Positions 54,101 through 64,000 of a DNA stretch of 64,000 nucleotides are shown piece after piece. The DNA comes from Halichondria panicea (taxonomy: Eukaryota > Porifera > Demospongiae > Suberitida > Halichondriidae), in NCBI RefSeq assembly GCF_963675165.1, contig NC_087379.1, positions 1,423,201 through 1,487,200 on the forward strand, in the 5' to 3' direction. The translations under genes were made by a program, and so were the position numbers. Under the pieces are notes generated by a model that worked only from the letters and a program-made list of their open reading frames with translations, was not told the origin of the DNA and made no database searches. The stretch's first letter is position 1; each line of letters starts with the position of its first letter.

Positions 54101-57100
54101 TAGTGTTTCTTTTTTGTAAAGAGTAGAGCTGCATGGTACGCTATAATCCCCCCTCCACACACACACACACACACACACATATAGATGTGATTGTTATCAG
54201 TGATACTGAACCTCCTGCTGGTGATGTCATCCTCATTGATAGCTCCGACTCAGGTGAGTTTCTGTACATGCATTGATATGATTACACAGTGAATACTTTT
54301 CAGCAAATAAATTATGTGGTACTAGAGGTGGTTAGTACCAGCCAGTGTGGGTATATCGTAGATTCTGCAAGTGCTGTTACAGTAGCGTTACTAGGACTGT
54401 TACAACCAGCCTTAGGATATCTCAATTACCTCACCACACACCCACACACTCACAACACGTACACCCCACACCCTCACAACACATACACCCCCACACACAC
54501 AGACTCTGAGGACTCTCTCCATTTCGACGACCTAGCTAACACTGCAGACAGGGACAGCAATGGCGATGGGGCCAGTAACGGCATGGAGCTGTGTGATCAG
54601 GGAGACCTGGACACAGAGGGTGAGAGGGGGTGCTCTATGGTTGCTAGGCATGCGGGTCGGTTAGAGTAAGAGGGGATGCTTCGTGGTTGCTAGGCAACGG
54701 GTCGGCCTGTTTGCACTGTTGCTACACATATTGGTTATGTTCCTTGTATCACTGCCTGTGGGTACTCACTTCTTCTCGTCATTTTCTACCAATCCCTTGT
54801 TTGGTACTTCCTGTATCTATTGTTTTCAGGGTGTGTGCATGCTTCACCTGTGATGCACGCATGTCAATATTGTGTAACATAGTTGAGAATGGAGGAAGGA
54901 GTGTGTGCTTGTGTACAGCTGGCGGGATGACGTCAGTGTGTGTGGGTGGGTGAGTGGGTGAGTGGGTAGAGGGGGCGTGTTCTTATAGGGTGTCTTATGT
55001 GATCACCATAACCTGCTTCCACAGTAACTAGTGTACGATGGACATTCCTGAATAATTAATCAGACGTACATGTAGGAAACGAAAATCAGAGGTAAACGCA
55101 TTCCTCGTGCATTTGCCCTGAGGGTTTTAATTATAGTTCCCTTTGACTTCCTGTTTCAACATGCCCACCCTCACTTACAATAATTAATGAAGTGCGCCCA
55201 CTCTCTTTCTGTGTAAGGGCCGGCCTAGCTAGGCGAGGCGAGGAAGTATGAGGTAATGCTATTAAGGGCTTTAATTAACGATACCATTAAATTATAGCAA
55301 GATTGCCTCATTTTAATCTGACTGGGAGACTATATATTGGTCCTCCCAATAATTCCCGTCAATACCGTTCCTAGTGACGAAATATCTGGTACACATTAGT
55401 ATAGTAACGGAGTGCTGACTCTATTAGTAACCACGGACAACCATCAGAGTTTTTACTTCCCAAAAAAATTAATGATCCCTTATAATAATTATTATTTTAT
55501 TGCCTTCTACAGTTGTGTTTTCAACATGTAATTACAATATTCCTAAAGTGTTTGTGGTATGAGTCCATATGCTGGACGGTGTTGAAATATTGATAGTTGG
55601 AATATTTGGGTTGGTTGTTTTCGCTTGTGTGGTTTTGTGTTGTTCACCGCTTTGTCGCACTTGTAGGGATATCTGCTGACTGGGCCATCTGCAAGAAAGA
55701 CCAACTGGTATGTGAGTGGGTGTGTGCGTGCTGTACGGTATTTTGCTGTGTGGCTTTAGTGTACTATAATAGCATTAGACTGTATAGCAAGAGTACTCTG
55801 CTGTAGTGATGCTGCATGTACCTAGATCTTAATGCGTGTCCTTATCATGTGACCTGATCATGTGACCTGCAAGGCCGTAGCTTTTCCCTGGGGTGCCCCC
55901 CCATATGGTGCAAGTTAAAGTATTTGTCTCGTCACCATTGACTCTCCAGCACAATGGTTAGTGGAGGAAATGCTTGCGTGTGTGCTGAGATATGGTCTAT
56001 TGCACTAATATGGGTTAATTGTTTAGGTGTTTCAGAATAGAAGCCATTTTTGTTGCGTTCCTATGGATGGCTGACTCAATTCTCAGCTCATGTCTCCCAT
56101 GCCCTAGGGGCATCCCCGGGATTATCCCTGTATATCCCTCTACTATATTGTACTTGCTGTGATCTCTGTGTTATCTGCTTTGTTGGTGGAAGGATTTCCA
56201 TTATAATACAGTACATGCGTGTGCACTAGACAAGCGGCTCTATTTGGGTTATGTCCAAACACAGTATTTCCTGACATTTTGTGTGATTTGATAGTATCGT
56301 CATGACACTGATAGAAAGTGTTAGAATACCACATCCCTTCATCACCTAACACAGTGTGTGTATAGTCAGTTCTCACTTAGTCACTTCCCCAAATCTCCTT
56401 ACTTCTCACTAAACTCACCTTCCCCTAACACCGGAACATACTGAATATTCTCACCTCCCCATGTGATAAAATACGTCGATCCCTTTCCATTATTGAAAGT
56501 GACGTTATAAACAGCGAGCCCCTGTTTGTTGGTCATAGTAATTACAACTGTAGTAAGTCACACATCCACTACGGGGGCTGTTAGGGCCACTGGGTTGACA
56601 TGCACACATGGGGCTGTCATTGTGCGTACATGTTCAGACGTGCAGCTGGCTATATTTGGGAAATATATTGTAGGGATATTTTCCAAGTGGTCCTAAGGCT
56701 GACACTTGTTATTCAGAGGGGGGAGGGGCATTTCCTGTTTTCCTGTTCACTGTGAATTAAACTCGTTGGCTTGAATGGCTTCTTGACAACCCCCTGTAAC
56801 TATGTGTTAGTTGTAACATGATTAGATGTGACGTTACCCTTATCCCATGATGGCTTCAAGTTAAAGGGACTGCCCCCCCTCCCCTGTAATAATACTCAGC
56901 GTTATAACTCCCTCTAATGTGGTTATTATAATCATACCCTTTAATCATTAAGCTGATGGTCTGATGGATAAGCCTCTAGGGGAAATCCCCACTCGTTGTT
57001 GTTGTTTCTCAGTGTCCATTACTGATTACTGGGTACTCTATGTTGTGTTGCTCTCGAAGCTCTGAGTGTCGTTCTTATCCTTGTACACTTGTAACCTCTT

Positions 57101-58499
57101 ATTGTCACTGCAAGGAAAATAGCATGGCTTTGATTTACACTAGCTAGTATCATTTCCTACGTTTTTACTGTTTCTGTCATTTCCTCGCCTGCTGTACATA
57201 CAGGAGTATACACAAGTGTGTCCAGAAATTGTAATCATTTGATCATTAATGTCTCCTAATAATATTATTGATACTACAAAACCCGTTGAGTGGTTTTGGT
57301 ATTGTTTCTACTGTTTCTATCATTTCCTCCTCGACTGTAACATATACTAATGGATATTCTCCAAGTGTATAATCCAGAAGTTATAAATGTGCATGCAGGC
57401 ATGATTATCTATTGGTATGTGTGTGGGGGTGTTGTCTGTGGAAGTGGTAAAGCTAACTATAAACATGTGTTTTTAGGGGATTTTTCAGCTGATTCTCATT
57501 TCCATCTTGTGCACTTTCACCTTGACACATGTAGTGGTGTTCACATACATGTATGCGTATGCAGGGGTACTAGAGGGGGAGGGGGGGAATTTTAACAAGT
57601 GTCGCCACTTCCCATGACCTTTCTGTTAGGTGGCCTTCCCTAGGTTCCACTTTCTTGGGATGCAGGAAGTTCCTTGCAGAAGTGGATTAATTGCAGCTAC
57701 GATTTACTTTCATTAATATAATATTATGGTGTGTTCTCTCATCCCCTTTCAAGCGATAGTTTTCTATGTGATAACTTCGGATGATGTCCCCACCTCCCAA
57801 TAGCTAGAAGGGTGGTTAGTCTGTGTTTCCCCACTGCGTTATTTGCTGAGCTGTCTTGATAAGAGGTGATTCGTTTTTTTTGTGGTTTTCTACGATACCA
57901 CCTTTTGTGATTGTTTTGCTTTTGATTAGCTTGTTTTTGGTTGATGTTGCCCAGTCAACTGTCACGTTGCTGTGAATATAGCCTATAATGTACATAGTCA
58001 TTGTATTGCTATAGATACCGTGTACTGTGACAGATATCTATCTCTTAGAGCTCTACAGTTTGTAGAGTTGAATTTTGGTGTTCTAGACCACCTAAGTCAT
58101 TGGACCACAGTCATTGTGCAAGTGTTTGCAGCATTTCAGAGTATTTTTTTTAGTTAACCCACACACACACACACAAGTTATTGGACCAGGGTGTCATACA
58201 GGATTTTGAAGTAGAGAGGGGAAATAAAAGCACGCTTTGAAAGGGTGGGGGTCTAAAAGTCATCAGAAAATGTTGCTAACAAAAAAGTCATCTGTTATTT
58301 CAATACCCTGTTAGTATGTAACGTCGCCGGCTATGGAAACCCAGGGGCATGCCTGGGAAATACTGTTAATTAGGTGGTCTAAGGTGAATTCTAGTGGGTT
58401 TTACTTATACTCAGTCATAAAACTAGTATCTGAATGCAAATTTGAGCCAGAGGAGGGATATCCCCCTTTCCCCCCTGTATGACACTCTAATAACCCCCC

Positions 58500-58537
<38 letters not shown>

Positions 58538-59628
58538 GCCGTGCTGCTTACGAGAGATTGTTTGAGAAGGGACTAGGGGATCGACCCGGACGCTATTACA
58601 ACGACAAGGAAAAGGGCGGAGGAGGTGCCAAGTGCTCCAATTGCAAGCAACGTGACCACACTAACAAAAACTGTCCCTGGCCGAAGGTATACCACTATAG
58701 GCAATAAGTCTCCACAGAATGTTGTGTTTATTGCTGTTTCTTAGAATAGTATAAATTAGTTGTACACACAGCCTCTGGTGCCAGTCCCTGTGAGTCTATA
58801 CCTCTTTCAATACACCAGGTCTTGCGTAAACAAAGGCTGCAATATTTCCACTACCTACAAGTCTGTCATGATCGATTGTACACACGTGTGTGTTCCCCTG
58901 CACCAAACAAACCAGCAGCTAGCGATAGTGATCTGAATGTACTTTATACACGCTTAGTCTGTAGGATGCACTGGCATATTGTATATAGACTGTCATTATG
59001 TCACTTTTACCCCCCCCCACACACACACACACACACACAACTCCCCCACACACACACGCACACAACTCCTCCCACACACACACACACACACAACTCCCCA
59101 CACACACACACACACACGCACACAACTCCCCCCCACACACACACACACACACCCACACAACTCCCCACACACACACACACCCTCCATACATACACACACA
59201 CAACTCCTCCCACACACACACGCACCACACACACAACTCCCCCACACACACACACACACACACACACACAACCCCCCCCCACACACACACACACACAGCG
59301 ACACAATGTGTGCCATTTCTGTGCCGGCCTAGGCCACATGAGCAGCAAATGCCCTCAGTCCCAGTGTTCGTATTGCTACCAGCCCTCTCATCGCGGGAGG
59401 AGGTGCACTGGACCGTGTGGGAGGATAGTGGACTGTGGGAGATGCTACATGCAGGGACACCACGCCTCAGTGAGTACATGCTCATTGTTATGAGCATAAT
59501 CAAAAAAAAAATTTCATTTAGTATTTGGTTGGTTTCCGGTGCAAAATAATTGCTGTAGTGTGTTGGTAAATACACTACGTATGTGTATAACTGTTAATAC
59601 ATGTAGTAAAATACATACTGTACACACA

Positions 59629-59679
<51 letters not shown>

Positions 59680-61922
59680 CCCACGCACACACACACACAC
59701 ACACACCCTCACACACACTCACACACACTATAGATTTGTCCTGATCAGTGGAGGCAGTTTCACAACACAAATGTGAGTAAAACACTATACTATAAGTTAC
59801 ATGATGTCGTGTGATCGTCCCTTCCACCCGGCAGTACTCACATGATGAGATAGTGACCATCCACCCCAGGGACCAGCGTACCTCTACCAAGGTGTTCTGT
59901 TTCAACTGTGCCGCCCACGGTCATTACGGCTTCGTAAGTACAGCTCGATTATAATTATATATATATTATTATTTTACGTATAGTAATGATTATGATAATC
60001 TTGCATCAGAACCTGGGTTCAGAGTTCAGAGTACAGACTGATTATTATTGTGGCCTATATGACAACTAGTATAGTTGTATGTGTTAGTGTGCGCTTAGTC
60101 ACTTCCGTTGATCCCAAAGCCAGTGATGGTGCCAAATCCCTTTGTCACTAATTATTTAATCCTCTTTAAAATCCCTACACCTCCATGTCTGCATGTACCT
60201 CCGTGCTAATTATACACTTTTGATGATTATAATGTGAAATCAGTTTTGGGATGAATTCTTTATTCATAGAATAATTTTTTTTTGTTGGTCCCAATTACTG
60301 CCTAAGTGTGATAATATGTCTGACTGGCTAAGGGTGTTTGTGTAGTCCCCTCTGTCCTGCCAGCATGCTGTGACCATGTGTGCATATATGGTATATGTCA
60401 ATGTGTTGCGTGTAGGAAGCCTGTCACTGGATTGCAGAATGTGTTCACAAAGAGACTATTTGTTGTTGTAACACATCTTACATATGCACAACTACCTTAG
60501 TGCCGGGACGGTACAGCTATGCACACATATCCAGGAACTAAAGTAGTTTGACAAACTTTCACTATCTGTATCAAAGCCTCTCAACGTGCACTGTTAGTAT
60601 AGACGGGAAGTCCCCTGTGTGCGTGTGTAACGTTAGGGAAAACCCCTGTGTAGAGATGGAAACGCCAAAGTTTTCATAACCTTAGCTCTTGTTTGTTTAA
60701 CAACTTGATCGTGTTTTCAGTTATGCCGTCATCGTCATGGCTTTTGTGCGCCTTACCTACGTGTGTGGTATTACACCACTTTTTGAGAGGGTGAGCAAAA
60801 GTTTGGGAAAAGTTGTTAATAAGTCTGTCTGTGGGTGGTAATGGCTGTAGCTGTAATCACTCAGTCACGTAGATTGCCGCTATTTATAGTAACAACCCCC
60901 CCCCTTTAGTATACACACAGTACCTATAATTGTTATAGCTAGTGTATATACTTATCGTAATGATTTTAGTAAGTACGTAACCATATTTTGCTATTAATAA
61001 CTTTGTTCCCAAGCTCAAGTAGTAATTGCTGAGGGATTTTCGGTGGTTTTTTACTGGCTTGTATTATATCACCCCCTTGCAGGAGTGCACTAAGACACGC
61101 CCCCAGTATTACTGTCGTGCCACCACATCCCTCATTGCACAGTACAATATGGAGTTCTGGCCTCCTCGTAATATCGATCAAATTAGGCAAAATCTGGGGA
61201 TTCCCCCAACCACCACCCCCCAGACAAGCAGTAAGTCCTCTGGTTCAAAAGGTCGCAAGGGTAGTAAACATGGCCGAGGTAAGCATGACCAACACACTGG
61301 AAATGGTACCAAGCATCGCGGAAAACATTCAAGATCGTACGATGAACGAGATCAATATGATATACAAGATCAGTATGATGTACGAGATCAGTACGATGCT
61401 CATGGACGTGGTGGCCACCCGAGTAGTCATGGTAACCAACCAAAGTTACATCGTGATAATTACCGCGAACCCGATTTCGAACGAGGCAGTGACAGACGAC
61501 ACAGTACTGGCCAGTCACATGATTTCCCTCGGACACCGTTACTACCACCACCTCGTGGCATCGGTTACCCTCTGTTCCCCCCACCTCCACACTTCACACC
61601 CTCACATCGTCACGGCCCTCCCGCCCCCACATTCCTCCCACCTCCTCCAGTACATCCACATCGGAGATTCTCAGACGTACCCCCAGCTGTGAGGTCACAT
61701 GACCAACGCCGTCAATCACATGACCACCACTACTCTCACGACTCAGCCCAGAGATCACATGACCGAGGTAGGAGATCACATGACCAATTATTCACACCAC
61801 CACCCCACAAGCGACATCGAACTGCAGGAGACGATTATTACACGCCATCACGAGGATTTAGGGGAAGTCCCCATACAGCGAGAACATTGGACAGTCACGC
61901 TCCAAAACACTATAGATACTAG
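51175..61922 (+). CDS. ZCCHC7: ZCCHC7-like CCHC zinc-knuckle protein
   Basis: Twelve exons give 665 residues: 51175-51239, 51542-51627, 52525-52609, 52806-53041, 54185-54253, 54503-54619, 55667-55707, 58537-58686, 59299-59469, 59734-59772, 59835-59933 and 61083-61922. Acidic N-terminal motifs (VIVISDTEPP; ILIDSSDS) recall those of ZCCHC7. A string of zinc knuckles follows: CSNCKQRDHTNKNC, CHFCAGLGHMSSKC, CSYCYQPSHRGRRC, CGRCYMQGHHASIC and CFNCAAHGHYGFEC. The family (human ZCCHC7, yeast Air1/2) is the RNA-binding part of the TRAMP complex that feeds nuclear RNA to the exosome. The long C-terminal exon is disordered, with DQYD repeats and many SHD/RSHD repeats. Several introns end in CA repeats. 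Start chosen as the first ATG joining in frame; earlier exons are possible. Confidence 0.82.
58501..58534. repeat. (CA)n tract before a ZCCHC7 exon
   Basis: A pure CA run ends in the acceptor CACAG of the exon at 58537, replacing the usual pyrimidine tract. Confidence 0.95.
58990..59297. repeat. CA-rich satellite before a ZCCHC7 exon
   Basis: About 300 bases of (CA)n blocks broken by ACTCCCC/ACTCCTCC spacers every 30-40 bases, a degenerate minisatellite of CA runs. It ends at the acceptor of the exon at 59299. Overlapping long ORFs are artefacts. Confidence 0.95.
59632..59730. repeat. (CA)n tract before a ZCCHC7 exon
   Basis: Mostly pure CA, with CCCACG and CCTC interruptions, ending at the acceptor CTATAG of the 39-base exon at 59734. 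Confidence 0.95.
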
Positions 61923-62272
61923 CCTCACAGTGGTGTGTTTATATAATTATAGCTATATATAATTTGCACGTTATTTCTCCTCTGCACATCTGCATGCATG
62001 TACATAATTTATTATTGGCAAGTTTGCTCCACTGTTTAATAATTATTTTCATTGTCGATAAAAAAAATTATGAGCATGCCATTTATTATAAACACGCTTG
62101 TCTTCCACGTATAATTATAACTGTCGATAGAAAACGTTGAAGGCGTAATTTAATAAGTGATAATTAAAATGAAAAAAGCGATATTAAATTGCCGTAATTA
62201 ATAAGCAAGCTAGCATTGCACAGAACACATGTACAAGTAATATGAACCACAAATTAAGTCGATGAGTGTCCG
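61923..62272. other. Convergent intergenic region
   Basis: A 350-base AT-rich gap between the 3' ends of the ZCCHC7-like gene and the gene on the opposite strand. No exon or clear repeat was seen. Confidence 0.6.
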
Positions 62273-64000
62273 TCAGAACTTGAGAGACACAGTATCGAGT
62301 GCCCCCATGTGTGTGAGCCTATCCTTGAGACGTTCCTTATCCCCCTGGTCCAGTTCCCCTCTCTCCTCCTCCAACGTGGACCCACCCACTGCCGCCAGAC
62401 GCCACACCTACAACGAAGGGGAGGGGGGACATCGTGAAACACACCGTGAACTAGACTAAGGCAATACATATTCTGCTTTCAGTGGACTAGAGCATGTACT
62501 GTACACACCAAGCCTTAACCTAACCTTTATATATCTGACAGTGCATAATACTTACGTGTCATCCAATAATAGCTTCTATATTATTATTATAGCCAATTGC
62601 ATGTACACCAATTACAATTTGGGTTTTTGAATTTAAGGCACAACTGTTACAGTTCCTGAGACCCCACAGTGCACGTATACACACACTACATTGTATCGTA
62701 CCTTATCTTGTTCTGTGAGCTCACTGGCGGGGGTGGTCTCCAGTCTGGCCAGTGCAGCCGCAGCTTCTATCACTTCAGGGTCGTTCTCAAATCCCAGGTC
62801 ACTGAAGCTGTCCTTTGTGGAGGGTGGATCTGCTGCAGGGGAGTCAAATGAACATTAAAATGTATCCAGCGGATATATACATGATGTGCATTTGTGTACA
62901 ATACATAACATAATTATGACGTGTGTGTGTGTGTGTGCGTGCGTGTGTGTGTGTGTGTGTGTGTGTGGGTGTGTGTGTGTAAAATTTCTACTTTGACAAA
63001 TTGTATAGAGAGGACCTAAAACTCGAAACCACATTACACACTCATCGACAGTGAAAGCATCTCTAAAGTGGGGGGCTTGGTGGGGGGTTAGTGGATTTCT
63101 AAAGGTCACATGTGTACATAGAATCAGCAGATACACACACAATGCAGTGGGGGACTGGGAGGAAGGGAACTCCATTGAAACTAAGGGGAGGGGGGGGGGG
63201 GGGCAAGTTAACACGAAATGTGAAAGCAGGGTCAAGGATGTGGTACAAGTAATAGGAAGGAAAACATAGCAAGTGTTAGAGCTAGGTTTGTCTAAGGTCA
63301 CCATTTTTGACTAAAAAACTAGCTGTTGGAATGTGTAATGTTTGTGAGGCCAACCGGTTTGGAATGTACAGTGAATAAGCAACACTCATGGCTTTACAAA
63401 CTGTCAGTGGTCTTAACAACAGCAGCTGGCTGGCTGGCTATAGCAACAGTTAGGCAAAACTAACATGGATGGAGTTAACATGTACATCACACATGAAGGA
63501 AGCATGGTCTCAGAATGTCAACAACAGTTTCCCCATGTGCGATACATGTGCATATATACACACTGTGTGTAGTGCATGGTAAGGATCAATATCCACACAA
63601 ACAAACAATCAAACAAATTGCTACCCATTAGCAACATGTACGTATGTATACAGACCATACAAGCTCAATTAACGTACACGTCTACATGCATGTACATGTA
63701 GGCATAGAGACCACTAAGCCAGTGGGGGCAGGGGGGAAGGACACTAAAATCATTTTGTATGCATATACAACCATTAAAGTTATGCCATCAACCTTATTAC
63801 TAACGATACAACAATTATTGGCCCCAAGTGTTTTTTATTTGGAGGTTCCACTGTACAACACACACTACCTCACCTGTGTCCTCTATCTCCTCGACTAGCA
63901 TGTGCTCACTCCTCCCCACGCTCCCACCACTCCTCACACTGTCCGCCCACCTCCCATCACCCGCCTCCGATCTCACGGCTTCAATCAGTGGCTTGAACTC
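62273..64000 (-). CDS. Unidentified gene, 3' part (runs off the window)
   Basis: Three exons on the minus strand join in one frame: 63874-64000 (open at the window edge), 62702-62832 and 62273-62407, about 130 residues to the stop. The sequence is acidic and low in hydrophobic residues: EFKPLIEAVRSEAGDG, then DSFSDLGFENDPEVIEAAAA and LARLETTPASELTEQDK, ending with DRLTHMGALDTVSLKF. It looks like a mostly helical C-terminal tail. I do not recognise the family. The intron 62833-63873 contains a GT repeat (62920-62982) and a G-run at about 63184-63202. Splice sites are GT-AG with good context. It is convergent with the ZCCHC7-like gene. Confidence 0.6.
62919..62982. repeat. (GT)n microsatellite
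   Basis: GT run with two CG interruptions and one GGGT, inside an intron of the minus-strand gene. On that gene's strand it reads CA, but it is not at the acceptor. Confidence 0.95.

Noticed and set aside
58822-59575. Long ORFs on both strands over CA-rich sequence
   Set aside because: Low-complexity artefacts, except for the zinc-knuckle exon at 59299-59469 that one of them contains.
61117-61962. Alternative-frame ORFs over the last ZCCHC7 exon
   Set aside because: The spliced frame from the zinc knuckles continues into the 298-codon frame. The others are shadows of its repeats.

Overview
This window looks like nuclear DNA of an early-branching animal, most likely a sponge. Genes carry short GT-AG introns (down to about 54 bases), the DNA is AT-rich and full of small inverted-repeat elements, and the proteins combine animal death-fold and SAM modules. 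One gene is a ZCCHC7 orthologue and others are IL-17-like secreted proteins. The species call is inference; nothing here is bacterial. Gene models were built by hand from reading frames, splice signals and paralogue comparison. Each intact multi-exon model gives one uninterrupted frame; the exon coordinates have not been tested against RNA.

Region 1 (821-40155) is an array of a paralogous family that I do not recognise as described: proteins without a signal peptide built around a metzincin zinc protease core (HEFGHALGLxHEHQR plus an SIMHY Met-turn). The N-terminus varies (SAM domain, a beta-grasp-like domain, or only a short leader) and the C-terminus may carry a death domain. Order: SAM-DD-DD adaptor without protease (821-2492, +); SAM-protease-DD (2664-7001, +); protease only (7180-9260, +); SAM-protease (9827-12906, -); two beta-grasp-protease-DD copies (13111-15887 and 16199-18437, -); SAM-protease-DD (18676-23270, -), an inverted copy of 2664-7001; SAM-protease (23531-26750, -); protease only (27012-29666, +); a C-terminal relic with DD (32441-33967, -); a protease pseudogene (35560-37660, -) with a HQFGH active site; and a protease (38043-40155, +) whose frame is intact only if an intron is retained. 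The two SAM-protease-DD genes each hold a roughly 50-base minisatellite in which every unit repeats an exon end plus its splice donor.

Region 2 (40795-50819) is a segmental array of single-exon, signal-peptide-bearing, cysteine-rich proteins with an IL-17-like C-terminal pattern: four short paralogues and one longer one, all on the minus strand. Between them lie two broken copies of the long gene and two broken protease genes on the plus strand, so the array grew by copying a mixed protease/IL-17-like unit.

Region 3 (51175-64000) holds a ZCCHC7-like CCHC zinc-knuckle gene (51175-61922, +), the RNA-binding component type of the TRAMP exosome cofactor, followed by the 3' part of an unidentified gene on the minus strand (62273 to beyond 64000).

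Inferred theme: regions 1 and 2 together resemble an innate-immunity or cell-death locus. SAM and death domains would recruit an intracellular protease into signalling assemblies, next to a secreted cytokine-like family. Fast duplication, domain swapping, pseudogenes and transposon debris fit that reading. No sequence here proves the function.
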